DNA from: an uncultured Eubacteriales bacterium
GTDB taxonomy: Bacteria > Bacillota > Clostridia > Oscillospirales > Acutalibacteraceae
Length of the DNA: 64,000 nucleotides
Direction: 5' to 3'
NCBI GenBank assembly: GCA_934454655.1
Contig: CAKSFK010000009.1
Span: 1 to 64,000, forward strand
The notes beneath the pieces were generated by a model that saw nothing but the letters and a program-made list of their open reading frames with translations, was not told where the DNA came from and searched no databases. The number at the start of each line of letters is the position of its first letter. Position 1 is the first letter of the stretch. Of this stretch, positions 49,676 through 58,170 are shown piece by piece. The translations under genes and the position numbers were made by a program.

Positions 49676-50902
49676 TTATTCAGTTTTCATTCTTAACAGC
49701 GCGCCCGGCTTAACGGGTCTTGAAAACGGTATTTTAATTTTCATCATGGGCCTGGGGGCGTCGTCTATCGGGTTGCCTTCGCCGTCAAAAAGCTCGGTCG
49801 CGGTTATTAAGAACGGCTTGGCTTTGGGTTCAAGGCAGTCAAGCGTCTGCCCCTTGAAAAACTTGTTTTTAAGCACCGCGGTTATGCAGCCGTCCTCGTA
49901 GCCGTCAACAATTGCGGCAACCGAATAATCCCTTATATACCCCGCGTCCTTATAAGTCTGCGCGTTTTCGGGTCTGCCGAAGTAAAATCCCGTGGAATAG
50001 GTGCGGTGGCTTATCTTGTTTAGTTCGTCCGTTACCCAATCGGGACAGCCACCCCACGCACCCGCGGTTTTAAGGCTGTCAAGCGCGCCGCGGTAGGCGT
50101 TGGCGGTAACTGCAACATAGTAATGTGATTTTGCCCTGCCCTCAATTTTAATGCTGTCAATGCCGCTTTGCGCCATTTCATAAAGATGCTCCGCCATACA
50201 AAGGTCGTTTGCGTTTAAAATGTATGTTCCTTTGTCGGTTTCGGTGATATCAAAATGCTGTCCGGGGCGCTTTTCCTCTGTAAGCGAGTAACTCCAGCGG
50301 CAGGGCTGGGCGCAGTCGCCGCGGTTGGCGTCGCGTCCGGTCATATAGCTTGACAACAGACATCTTGCGGAAAACGAAACGCACATAGCGCCGTGCGCGA
50401 ATGCCTCAAGCTCAAGTTCTTTCGGGGTTTTATCTCTTATTTGTGCAATCTCGGCAAGCGAAAGCTCGCGCGCCAGCACAACACGCGCGGCGCCCATATT
50501 GTAGAATGCGTTTGCCGTTTCGTAGTTGCATATGCCCGACTGCACCGAAACGTGCAGTTCCGCATTCGGGGCATATTTTTTGACAAGTGCCAGTGTTCCG
50601 ATGTCGGCGGCTATAACCGCGTCCGCTCCCGCATCGTTTACAAGCTCCAAAAATCCGGGCAGGCGGGGTATTTCGTCATTGTGGGGAATAACATTGCAGG
50701 CAACGTGAACCTTAACGCCGTGTTCGTGGGCATATTTGATGCCTTTTCTTAAATCTTCCTCCCCGAAGTTAGAAGCCGCCGTACGCATACCGAACTCTTC
50801 CCCGGCAAGGTACACCGCGTCAGCGCCGTAGTCAACCGCCGCTTTAAGCCGCGTAAGGTCGCCCGCGGGGCATAAAAGCTCGGGAATTTTATCTGTCGCC
50901 AA
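49676..50902 (-). CDS. U32-family peptidase-like protein
   Basis: A 408-aa collagenase-like U32 protein: LLCPAGDLTRLKAAVDYGADAVYLAGEEFGMR, EAFAHGAMCVSFSARCLLSSYMTGRDANRGDC-type signature split over AFAHGAMCVSFSARCLLS and GDCAQPCRWSY, and the C-terminal domain. Members near mltG (YrrN/YrrO, TrhP) take part in tRNA U34 hydroxylation, with Cys residues binding Fe-S; that role is likely. TTG start with AAGGAG 10 bp upstream; overlaps mltG by 14 bp. Confidence 0.88.
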   Translation of the reverse strand: MATDKIPELLCPAGDLTRLKAAVDYGADAVYLAGEEFGMRTAASNFGEEDLRKGIKYAHEHGVKVHVACNVIPHNDEIPRLPGFLELVNDAGADAVIAADIGTLALVKKYAPNAELHVSVQSGICNYETANAFYNMGAARVVLARELSLAEIAQIRDKTPKELELEAFAHGAMCVSFSARCLLSSYMTGRDANRGDCAQPCRWSYSLTEEKRPGQHFDITETDKGTYILNANDLCMAEHLYEMAQSGIDSIKIEGRAKSHYYVAVTANAYRGALDSLKTAGAWGGCPDWVTDELNKISHRTYSTGFYFGRPENAQTYKDAGYIRDYSVAAIVDGYEDGCITAVLKNKFFKGQTLDCLEPKAKPFLITATELFDGEGNPIDDAPRPMMKIKIPFSRPVKPGALLRMKTE

Positions 50903-52064
50903 TCCAGTTGTTCTCCTTTTTAAGACGGCTTATCGTGGCGTTATGCTCGTTAAGCGTTTTGTTGTAGTAAAATTTCATCTTAGCGTCGGTTACAAAGTAG
51001 TAGTATCCGTCAAGCGTTTTTGAAGGCTCAACAGCCGCTTTTATTGAGTTAAAGCTGGGCGAGCAAAGGGGTCCCGGCGGCAGGCCGTCCGACTTATAAG
51101 TGTCGTATTTACCAGAGCCGTAGGGGTATTTCTGCGTGGGGGACGACTGCAATTTCGGGTATTCCGCCTTGTTGTTAAGCCTGTTTAAGAACACTGCCGC
51201 AACGTTTGCCATTTCATCGGGCGCGCCGCCTGCCTCAAGTTCCACAAGCGAAGAAAGCGTCATTGTTTCGTGGAAAGTGTAACCGCTCTCGCCGATTTCG
51301 GACCTTAGCGCCGAGGTAAGCTTGCCGTCAAGCGTTTTAAGCATTTTATCAACCGCCAAATGCGCGCACTCGGCAGATTCGTACGAATAAAAGTCGTATG
51401 TTTCGGGGAACAGGTAGCCTTCAAGACGGTAGTAGACCTTTTCGGACGGAATCGATTTTATAAAATCATAATCAAATTCGCCGTGCTGTACTTCCTCGAT
51501 AAAATCGGACTTTTTGCAAACGCCCTTTTCCTCAAGAATTTTCGCAATATCGTCAACCGTGGACATTTCGGGTATTGTAACCCTGACGCTTTCGGCGGTT
51601 GAGCCTTCCTTGATAAGCATTTGGGAAAGCGCCTCGTAGCCCGCCTCGTTGTTAAAGGTGTAAACGCCGTATTTAAACTGGCTGTCATAATGCTTAAGCT
51701 TTGCGTATACTCTGAAGAGCGACGGTATTTTCACCGCGCCGCATTCCTTAAGCTGTTTTGCGATTTTTGCGGTTGAGGTGCCTGGGTCTATTTCCATAAC
51801 GCAGTCCACACCTCTGCCGAAGCCTATTCCCATATAATCCGCTCCGGCATATATAAGCCCGAACGCCAGACCTACCGATACTATCACAATGCTGAGTATC
51901 CAAATAAGTGTTTTAACCATACTCCTGCCGCCCGAATGTTTGGTTCTTCCGCTTTTTTGCGGTGCGCTCTGCGGCGGTTCTTCGCTTATTTCAAAACCTT
52001 TTCCGATAACAAAATCGTCATTTTCCCCGTTTTGGGGATTTTCCGTAAAATTATTTTCGTCCAT
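50889..52064 (-). CDS. mltG: Endolytic murein transglycosylase MltG
   Basis: A 391-aa YceG-like protein: a cytoplasmic N-terminus with low complexity, one membrane helix at about 50-72 (TLIWILSIVIVSVGLAFGLIY), a LysM-like region and the lytic domain with catalytic Glu in LSSLVELEAGG and the FLNRL, SPTQKYPYG and GLPPGPLCSPS motifs. It cuts nascent glycan strands and sets their length. CGGAG precedes the ATG. Confidence 0.93.
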   Translation of the reverse strand: MDENNFTENPQNGENDDFVIGKGFEISEEPPQSAPQKSGRTKHSGGRSMVKTLIWILSIVIVSVGLAFGLIYAGADYMGIGFGRGVDCVMEIDPGTSTAKIAKQLKECGAVKIPSLFRVYAKLKHYDSQFKYGVYTFNNEAGYEALSQMLIKEGSTAESVRVTIPEMSTVDDIAKILEEKGVCKKSDFIEEVQHGEFDYDFIKSIPSEKVYYRLEGYLFPETYDFYSYESAECAHLAVDKMLKTLDGKLTSALRSEIGESGYTFHETMTLSSLVELEAGGAPDEMANVAAVFLNRLNNKAEYPKLQSSPTQKYPYGSGKYDTYKSDGLPPGPLCSPSFNSIKAAVEPSKTLDGYYYFVTDAKMKFYYNKTLNEHNATISRLKKENNWIGDR

Positions 52065-52077
52065 AGCGTTCTCTCCG

Positions 52078-52629
52078 TTATTTTAATTTTCCGTAAATCA
52101 TATCTTCCGCAAGGCGTTCCGCCGCCGCTTCGTCCCCCGTAAGGGCGGCAAGCAGGCAGAAACCGAACTGAAACGCCGTTCCCGCACCGCGAGAGGTTAT
52201 AATATTCCCATCCCTTACAACCGGCTCTTTTAGGACCTCGGCACCGATAAGCTCATTTTCAAATCCGGGAAAGCAAGTTGCCCTTTTGCCCCTTAAAAGT
52301 CCCAGACCCCCGAGCACAGAGGGCGCCGCGCAAATAGCAGCGGTTAAAAGCCCCCTGCCGTTTGCGTATTCCAAAAATTCTTTAACGCGGGCGCTGTTTT
52401 TAAGGTTAAGCGTTCCGGGCATACCGCCGGGAAGAACTACCGCGCAAAGACCGTCTGTACAGGCGCTGTCAGCGGTTATATCGCACACAACGGGTATGCT
52501 GTGTGCTCCTGTTACGGTTCTGCCCGTAACGCCCACCGTCTTAACGTCAATTCCGCCGCGGCGCAGAATATCAACGGGTATTAACGCCTCACATTCCTCG
52601 AAGCCGTCAGCCAAAAAAACATAAACCAT
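52078..52629 (-). CDS. DJ-1/PfpI-family protein
   Basis: A 183-aa DJ-1 fold protein: VFLADGFEECEALIPVDILRRGG with the conserved Glu, and the nucleophile-elbow Cys in LLTAAICAAPSVLG. ThiJ/YajL-type members act as chaperone/deglycase-like proteins; the activity is disputed. It lies 7 bp after tmk. Confidence 0.9.
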   Translation of the reverse strand: MVYVFLADGFEECEALIPVDILRRGGIDVKTVGVTGRTVTGAHSIPVVCDITADSACTDGLCAVVLPGGMPGTLNLKNSARVKEFLEYANGRGLLTAAICAAPSVLGGLGLLRGKRATCFPGFENELIGAEVLKEPVVRDGNIITSRGAGTAFQFGFCLLAALTGDEAAAERLAEDMIYGKLK

Positions 52630-52636
52630 AATAAAG

Positions 52637-53305
52637 CTACCTTTCGTACAGTTTTAAAACAGAATTCAGTATATCCTCCGATATCTGTTCCACGGTTCTG
52701 GGCTCTCCGTTTTCGGCGCAGGAAACGGTTTCCCAACCCGAATACCGTGCCGTAAACAGCGCCGCTCTGCGGCATCTTTCAAGGTATTCGGTATCGCTTT
52801 CGTGAATGTCCTTTTTCCCGCCGGCGGTGCTGTAACGCCTGTCCAGCAGTTTTTGCGATACCTCAACCGGCATATCAAGAAATATCACCTTGTCGGGTGC
52901 GGGAATACCTATTTTGTTATATTCAAAATCATAAAGCCAGTCAAGAAAACCCGTCCATTCGTCCTCATTTAGCTTTGACGCCTGATGAACGGCGTTTGAT
53001 GTGGTGTACCTGCCCGAGATAACAGTTCCGCCGCCGCCGTAAAAGCCGCCCCATACCGTTTTGTAGGAGGCATACCTGTCAACCGTGTAAAAGGCAGACG
53101 CTGCGTAGGCATTAACGTCCGACGGGTGCGTGCCGAACCTGCCCGAAAGATACATTTTAACAAGCGCGCTCGACTCGCTTTCATAATCGGGGAAAGAAAC
53201 GGTCATACAATCAATGCCGTTCTTCTTAAGTCCCTTGGGCAAAAGCTCCAGCTGGGTGGATTTTCCGCTGCCGTCAAGTCCCTCAATAACAACAAGCTTA
53301 CCCAT
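52637..53305 (-). CDS. tmk: Thymidylate kinase
   Basis: A 222-aa dTMP kinase family protein: P-loop EGLDGSGKSTQ (8-18), YTTSNAVHQASKL, FLDMPVEVSQKLLDRRYS. The LID (YSTAGGKKDIHESD) is longer than in E. coli Tmk. The ATG at 53305 lies within the last codons of thyX (8-bp overlap), with GAGG upstream. The longer frame to 53458 just reads through thyX. Coupled to thyX, it carries dTMP to dTDP. Confidence 0.88.
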   Translation of the reverse strand: MGKLVVIEGLDGSGKSTQLELLPKGLKKNGIDCMTVSFPDYESESSALVKMYLSGRFGTHPSDVNAYAASAFYTVDRYASYKTVWGGFYGGGGTVISGRYTTSNAVHQASKLNEDEWTGFLDWLYDFEYNKIGIPAPDKVIFLDMPVEVSQKLLDRRYSTAGGKKDIHESDTEYLERCRRAALFTARYSGWETVSCAENGEPRTVEQISEDILNSVLKLYER

Positions 53306-54074
53306 TTTCTTTAAGCCTCTTATAGTATTCTCTAACCTCGTCGGGCTTTCCGCAGGACATTTTTCCCTCGCTGCAGCCTCCGCGCAGGCAGGCAGGTCCG
53401 CAGTTTTTGAAAAGCTCGGGCGCTGCGGCGGATACCAGTGCCAGCATCTGATCGGCAACAGCTCTTATTTCCCACTGAGCCCTGCGGCAGCAGCGTATTT
53501 TAAAGAAGTTTTTAAGCGAGCGGGCATTCATCGTCATAACCATCTGAGTTTCGCAGGCGTTGGGCAAAACAAAGCGCGCGTCCTCAATTGCCTTTTTCTC
53601 GGCAAGTCGGTTGGCGGTTTTTTCGTCCTTGCCGTCAGCCAAGAAGGCTTTTATGTGCTTTTCTTTAAGAATTGCGGTTATTTCATCGTATTTTTTTTGA
53701 TCCTCAGCCATTATTTCGTCATAAAGGCGTTTTGCCTCCGGCACGTCTGCAATTTCGGGGGGAGTGACATAGCCGAAGCTGCCCTCCCTAACATAGCGCT
53801 GACTCTTCACCGAAAACGACGCTATTCTGTGACGGGTTATCTGTGCCAAAAGCGAACGTGAAACGCCCTCAATGCCAAATGTAAAGCTGGCGTGTTCAAT
53901 GGGGCTTTCGTGCCCTATTTCCGAAAGCATTTCAACAAATGCCGCTGCCTTTTCGTCGGTAAGGCTTTCATTAAGCCCGGTTATATCCGAACTGCTGTAA
54001 CAAAGCTTTGCCGCCGCCGCAACGGTATGCTCGGGGTTTGGCGTATATGCAAGTAAAAAAACTTTTGCCGACAT
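53298..54074 (-). CDS. thyX: Flavin-dependent thymidylate synthase
   Basis: A 258-aa ThyX with the motif R81-H-R83-x-x-S-x-x-x-x-S91-x-R-Y (RHRIASFSVKSQRY). It uses FAD and methylenetetrahydrofolate to methylate dUMP without DHFR. The C-terminal Cys-rich tail (CGPACLRGGCSEGKMSCG) is also found in clostridial forms. No thyA is in the window. First gene of its operon. Confidence 0.95.
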   Translation of the reverse strand: MSAKVFLLAYTPNPEHTVAAAAKLCYSSSDITGLNESLTDEKAAAFVEMLSEIGHESPIEHASFTFGIEGVSRSLLAQITRHRIASFSVKSQRYVREGSFGYVTPPEIADVPEAKRLYDEIMAEDQKKYDEITAILKEKHIKAFLADGKDEKTANRLAEKKAIEDARFVLPNACETQMVMTMNARSLKNFFKIRCCRRAQWEIRAVADQMLALVSAAAPELFKNCGPACLRGGCSEGKMSCGKPDEVREYYKRLKENG

Positions 54075-54126
54075 TTTTTATTTCTCCGTTCCGCCGCAAC
54101 AAAAGCGGCTTTATTAACACAAAACC

Positions 54127-54155
54127 ATTATAACAAAAATAATTATTATATTCAA
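54127..54155 (-). promoter_or_regulatory. thyX operon promoter
   Basis: On the minus strand TTGAAT (54155-54150), 17 bp, TATAAT (54132-54127). Confidence 0.8.
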
Positions 54156-54182
54156 TCATATTTTAAAAAATGTATATTTTAA

Positions 54183-54211
54183 TTGACTTTGCGGCCTTTC
54201 GGTAATATAAT
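54183..54211 (+). promoter_or_regulatory. guaB promoter
   Basis: TTGACT (54183-54188), 17 bp, TATAAT (54206-54211). The short leader leaves no room for a purine riboswitch. Confidence 0.85.
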
Positions 54212-54249
54212 CATAACAATACAAAAAGAAAAGGAGTAGGGAGATTAAA

Positions 54250-55758
54250 ATGGCTTATTATTTCAGTGAAGTATCTCACACTTTTAACGAGTACCTGTTG
54301 GTTCCGGGTTACTCTTCTGCCGACTGCATACCCGCAAACGTCAGTCTTAAAACGCCGCTTGTTAAATTTAAAAAGGGTGAAGAATCGGCTATTACAATGA
54401 ACATTCCGCTCACGTCCGCCATAATGCAGTCTGTTTCGGGGGACAGGCTTGCCGTTGCGCTTGCACGCGAAGGCGGCGTTTCCTTTATATACGGCTCGCA
54501 GTCCGTTGAGGATGAGGCGGCAATGGTTGAAAAAGCCAAAAGCTACAAAGCGGGCTTTGTTGTGAGCGAATCGAACGTCACGCCGGACAGCACACTTGCC
54601 GATATACTGAGTCTTAAGGCAAGAAACGGTCATTCAACCGCCGCGGTTACGGACGACGGAACGGCAAACGGCAGGCTTTTGGGCATTGTTACAAGCCGTG
54701 ATTACAGGGTAAGCCGTATGTCGCCCGATACAAAGGTTAAGGATTTTATGACTCCGCTCGCACACCTTGTTACCGGCGCGGAGGATACCACGCTTAAACA
54801 GGCAAACGATATTATTTGGGACAATAAGCTTAATTCACTGCCTATTGTAGACGGCGAGGGCAGACTTAAATATTTCGTTTTCCGCAAGGATTACGACGCC
54901 CACAAGGAAAACCCCAACGAATTGCTTGACAGCCAGAAGCGTTATGTTGTCGGCGCGGGCATTAACACAAGGGATTATGAAGAGCGCGTTCCCGCGCTTA
55001 TTAAGGCAGGCGCGGACGTGCTGTGCATAGACTCGTCCGAAGGATTCAGCGAATGGCAGGCAAGAACCCTTAAGTTTATCCGTGAAAAATACGGAGATAC
55101 GGTTAAAGTGGGCGCCGGAAACGTTGTTGACCGTGAAGGATTTTTGTTCCTTGCAAATGCGGGCGCCGATTTTATAAAGGTTGGCATAGGCGGCGGCTCT
55201 ATTTGCATAACCCGTGAAACAAAGGGTATAGGCAGAGGTCAGGCAACCGCACTTATTGAGGTTTGCGCCGCGCGTGACGAATATTTTAAGGAAACGGGAA
55301 TTTACGTGCCCGTTTGCTCGGACGGCGGCATTGTTCACGACCACCATATGACCCTGGCGCTTGCAATGGGAGCGGACTTTATGATGCTTGGACGCTATTT
55401 TGCCCGCTTTGACGAAAGCCCCACAAACCGCATAACCATTAACGGCAACTACTACAAAGAGTACTGGGGTGAGGGCTCCAACCGCGCGAGGAACTGGCAG
55501 CGCTACGATCTCGGCGGAGATAAAAAGCTTTCGTTTGAAGAGGGCGTTGACTCCTATGTTCCGTATGCGGGCAGTCTTAAGGACAACGTTAACCTTTCGC
55601 TTTCAAAGGTGAGGTCCACAATGTGCAACTGCGGCGCACTTACAATACCCGAGCTTCAAGAAAAAGCAAAGCTGACGTTGGTTTCCGCCACCAGCATTAT
55701 AGAAGGCGGCGCGCACGACGTTATACAAAAGGACACCTCGTCGGGCGTGTTAAAATAA
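54250..55758 (+). CDS. guaB: Inosine-5'-monophosphate dehydrogenase
   Basis: A 502-aa IMPDH: TIM barrel split by two CBS domains (about 95-220: LGIVTSRDYRVSRM, LPIVDGEGRLKYFVFRKD), catalytic loop GGGSICITRETKGIGRGQ with the active Cys, SDGGIVHDHHMTLALAMGADFMMLG, and flap YWGEGSNRARNW. It converts IMP to XMP. The flap differs from the usual YRGMGS form, which places it in the variant IMPDH group common in anaerobes. GGAGTAGGGAG precedes the ATG. Confidence 0.95.
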   Translation: MAYYFSEVSHTFNEYLLVPGYSSADCIPANVSLKTPLVKFKKGEESAITMNIPLTSAIMQSVSGDRLAVALAREGGVSFIYGSQSVEDEAAMVEKAKSYKAGFVVSESNVTPDSTLADILSLKARNGHSTAAVTDDGTANGRLLGIVTSRDYRVSRMSPDTKVKDFMTPLAHLVTGAEDTTLKQANDIIWDNKLNSLPIVDGEGRLKYFVFRKDYDAHKENPNELLDSQKRYVVGAGINTRDYEERVPALIKAGADVLCIDSSEGFSEWQARTLKFIREKYGDTVKVGAGNVVDREGFLFLANAGADFIKVGIGGGSICITRETKGIGRGQATALIEVCAARDEYFKETGIYVPVCSDGGIVHDHHMTLALAMGADFMMLGRYFARFDESPTNRITINGNYYKEYWGEGSNRARNWQRYDLGGDKKLSFEEGVDSYVPYAGSLKDNVNLSLSKVRSTMCNCGALTIPELQEKAKLTLVSATSIIEGGAHDVIQKDTSSGVLK

Positions 55759-55773
55759 TCCGTAAGAATAAAA

Positions 55774-55976
55774 GGCTGTCGCGTTAAGGCATTCTGCACA
55801 TAGCCCGCTTGGGGTGAAAGTTATTCGATAACTTTTTCTGCTTGTGCAATTTTGTCTTAGGCAAGCGGGAATACTGCCGTATTTCAAGTTTTGAGGCAAT
55901 GTATTATGCAAAATTTTGTTTCGTAGACGTGACAGGTTTGAGTCCTGTCACACTAACACGACAGCCCTGTTTTTTT
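55774..55976 (+). ncRNA. About 200-nt structured element after guaB (possible RNA or large terminator)
   Basis: Outer arms GGCTGTCGCGTTA (55774-55786) and TAACACGACAGCC (55954-55966) pair with one G-U and are followed by CTG and seven Ts. Inside are CCCGCTTG/CAAGCGGG (55804-55811/55862-55869), AAAGTTAT-TCG-ATAACTTT (55817-55835), AATAC-TGCC-GTATT, and GTGACAGG-TTTGAGT-CCTGTCAC (55929-55951). The last has a tRNA T-arm look. Nested stems plus a terminal T-tract suggest a folded RNA or guaB 3' end rather than a coding region. Confidence 0.55.
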
Positions 55977-56202
55977 AATCGGTTTCGGCGTCACCGGCGC
56001 TCATCAGCCCTAAAATATCCGATAACAAACGGTTATCCGGCAATTTAACGGGCAATTTGCCCGAAAAAGGAATTTTGCCGCAAATTGCCTGAACCACCGC
56101 TCTTTGCGAACCCGGTGTATCGGAGTATGCGGCTATTGCCGCCGGCACGGTTTCAAAATGAATACTCAGAAGATACGGTGAACCCAGTGCCACGGCGATT
56201 AC
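55975..56202 (-). pseudogene. Fragment of a GH3 beta-N-acetylglucosaminidase-type enzyme (C-terminal end)
   Basis: The minus frame reads VGVIAVALGSPYLLSIHFETVP then AAYSDTPGSQRAVVQAICGKIPFSGKLPV, the recognisable end of the GH3 C-terminal domain in NagZ-like enzymes. A TGA stands a few codons upstream, and the catalytic barrel is missing. It overlaps the end of the next fragment in another frame. It is a degraded remnant. Confidence 0.7.
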
Positions 56203-56384
56203 CCCCACAGTTCTTTTTGTTCACTGCAAACATCGGTGAACAACCGTTTCCTCGCCGTTTTAAAACCGTTGTTCAGCTTTTCATTTTTCGCAATTTCCTC
56301 AAGACATGTTTTCAAAGCCGAGCAGTACCTAACATCATCAATTCCGTAAAACCCGAGAGCAATTTTTAATTCTTTATCTATCAT
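56199..56384 (-). pseudogene. 61-codon N-terminal gene fragment, unassigned
   Basis: ATG at 56384, stop TAA at 56201-56199. The peptide (MIDKELKIALGFYGIDDVRY, then ALKTCLEEIAKNEKLNNGF) is helical and natural in composition and resembles the start of a longer protein. It runs straight into the GH3 tail in another frame, so the two look like halves of different genes joined by a deletion. No good ribosome site. It could instead be an intact tiny gene. Confidence 0.45.
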
Positions 56385-56499
56385 TCCGTCACACCGTACA
56401 TATTATCAGTATGACACCAGTATAAAAGTACGGATTTTTTCTGTCAATACACAAAACAACGAAAAGAAAACGATTGTCGGATATTTTGTGAAAAAAATT

Positions 56500-56541
56500 A
56501 TGCGACCCCGCCGCTCTTACGAAAAGACGTCGGGGTCGCAT
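56500..56541. terminator. Terminator after nagB
   Basis: ATGCGACCCCG (56500-56510) pairs with CGGGGTCGCAT (56531-56541); a T-run follows on both strands. Confidence 0.85.
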
Positions 56542-56553
56542 TATTTTTAATAC

Positions 56554-57264
56554 TCAGTTTTCGCTGTAAATAACCGTTATATCCGGGTGAAGCTGCAATA
56601 TGGAGGCGGGTATTTCGGGGGTTATAGGCCCGTAAAACGCTTTTCCCAATATATCGCGCTTTGCCTTTCCGTTTGCGATAAGCAATATTTTCTTTGCCTG
56701 CATAATTGAAACCATACCCATTGTAACAGCCTGCTTGGGAACGTCGTTTTCGTCCTCAAAGAAGCGGGAATTTGCCTTTATTGTGCTTTCGTGCAGGTCT
56801 ACAACGTGGGTGCTTTTAACAAAGTACTTATCCGGTTCGTTAAAGCCTATATGACCGTCCAGTCCTATTCCGAGAAGCTGCAGATCAATACCGCCGAGCT
56901 GTTCAATATGTTCGTCGTAACGTTTGCACTCGTCTGCAAGGCAAGCGGCACAGCCGTTAGGAACAAAGGTGTTGTTGATACTGATGTTTATATGCTCAAA
57001 GAAATTGTGGTTCATAAAATAACGGTAGCTTTGGTCGTTCTTGCCGTCCAGCCCCACATATTCGTCAAGATTAACGGTGGTAACGCCGCTGAAATCAATA
57101 TCGCCCTTGCCGTACCACTCAATAAGCTGTTTGTATGTGCCGAGAGGTGAAGAGCCCGTTGCAAGACCCAGAACACAGTCCGGCTTTATTATTACCTGCG
57201 CCGAAATAATGTTTGCCGCATGACGGCTCATTTTTTCGTATGAATCAACAGTAATAAATTTCAT
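56554..57264 (-). CDS. nagB: Glucosamine-6-phosphate deaminase
   Basis: A 236-aa NagB: LGLATGSSPLGTYKQLI, VNLDEYVGL (catalytic Asp), and LQLLGIGLDGHIGFNEPD with His. It converts GlcN-6-P to Fru-6-P and ammonia. No nagA is adjacent, but the broken GH3 fragment beside it points to a former amino-sugar recycling locus. It lies 6 bp after the nucleotidyltransferase and ends at a strong terminator. Confidence 0.95.
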   Translation of the reverse strand: MKFITVDSYEKMSRHAANIISAQVIIKPDCVLGLATGSSPLGTYKQLIEWYGKGDIDFSGVTTVNLDEYVGLDGKNDQSYRYFMNHNFFEHINISINNTFVPNGCAACLADECKRYDEHIEQLGGIDLQLLGIGLDGHIGFNEPDKYFVKSTHVVDLHESTIKANSRFFEDENDVPKQAVTMGMVSIMQAKKILLIANGKAKRDILGKAFYGPITPEIPASILQLHPDITVIYSEN

Positions 57265-57270
57265 AGTATA

Positions 57271-58152
57271 TCATATCCCCTCGTAAAGTCCCTCGTCAGC
57301 CATTTTATTAAGTGCGGCGGAAACCGTTTCCTTATCCTCTTTATATGTAACGCCGTACCATTTATCCTCCGCAATAAGCATTTTTACACGTTTTTCTCCG
57401 CTCTCGATAAGCTCGGTTACAACGCTCGGCAGATAATACTCCACTTTCGGCACGTTTATTTTTTCTTCCAGAAATTTTTTAAAGCCCCGTTCAATATGAC
57501 CGAAAAGGTCGGGAGTAAATCCCCACAAATTCATTGAAACCACCGTATCGGGTGCAAGAGCCGTCCAGGTCTTGCCGTCGTCCTCGGTATATTTGCAATC
57601 GACAATTTTGGTGCGCTCGGTAACGCTTTTAAGTATGCCGTTTTCCGTTTCGCACACTCCGCGTGAAACATAGCCGTTATCGGTAAGCGTATTAACAAGG
57701 CGGAAACCCACCATACAGTAGTCATCGGTATTATTTTTTAAAAATTCCGCTATTTTCGCAAATGCTGTCTTGCCGTAATAATCATCGGCATTGATAACGG
57801 CAAACGGTCCATTCACAACATCTTTGCAGCAAAGCACCGCCTGCGCCGTTCCCCAAGGCTTTTCGCGGTCGGCAGGGCAGGTAAAGCCCTCGGGCAGACT
57901 GTCGGTTTCCTGAAAAACATATTCGGTTTTAACCATTTTTTCAATGCGTTTTTCGGTAACAGCGCGAAAATCCTTTTCAATGGCGTGCTTTATAACAAAA
58001 ACAACCTTGTTAAATCCCGCCTTGACGGCGTCATAAACAGAATATTCAAGCAGAATTTCGCCGTTTCTCCCGATAGGCGCTATCTGCTTAAGCCCGCCGA
58101 AGCGGCTCCCCATTCCTGCCGCCATTACCACAAGTGTCAGATCATTTTTCAT
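57271..58152 (-). CDS. Sugar-phosphate nucleotidyltransferase-like protein
   Basis: A 293-aa GT-A fold nucleotidyltransferase: LVVMAAGMGSRFGGLKQI (nucleotide loop), EYSVYDAVKAGFNKVVFVI, NADDYYG (metal Asp) and WGTAQAVL. The substrate differs from GalU, which lies two genes upstream. It may activate a choline-, amino- or sugar-phosphate; the sequence does not decide. An HAD phosphatase precedes it. Confidence 0.8.
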   Translation of the reverse strand: MKNDLTLVVMAAGMGSRFGGLKQIAPIGRNGEILLEYSVYDAVKAGFNKVVFVIKHAIEKDFRAVTEKRIEKMVKTEYVFQETDSLPEGFTCPADREKPWGTAQAVLCCKDVVNGPFAVINADDYYGKTAFAKIAEFLKNNTDDYCMVGFRLVNTLTDNGYVSRGVCETENGILKSVTERTKIVDCKYTEDDGKTWTALAPDTVVSMNLWGFTPDLFGHIERGFKKFLEEKINVPKVEYYLPSVVTELIESGEKRVKMLIAEDKWYGVTYKEDKETVSAALNKMADEGLYEGI

Positions 58153-58170
58153 TTTAATGCCTTCTTTAAA

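Noticed and set aside
53306..53458. N-terminal extension of thymidylate kinase
   Set aside because: The extra 51 codons are antiparallel-free but simply read thyX in another frame; the kinase P-loop begins right after the ATG at 53305.
54156..54249. Purine riboswitch ahead of guaB
   Set aside because: The promoter leaves a leader of only about 30 nt, too short for an aptamer and expression platform.
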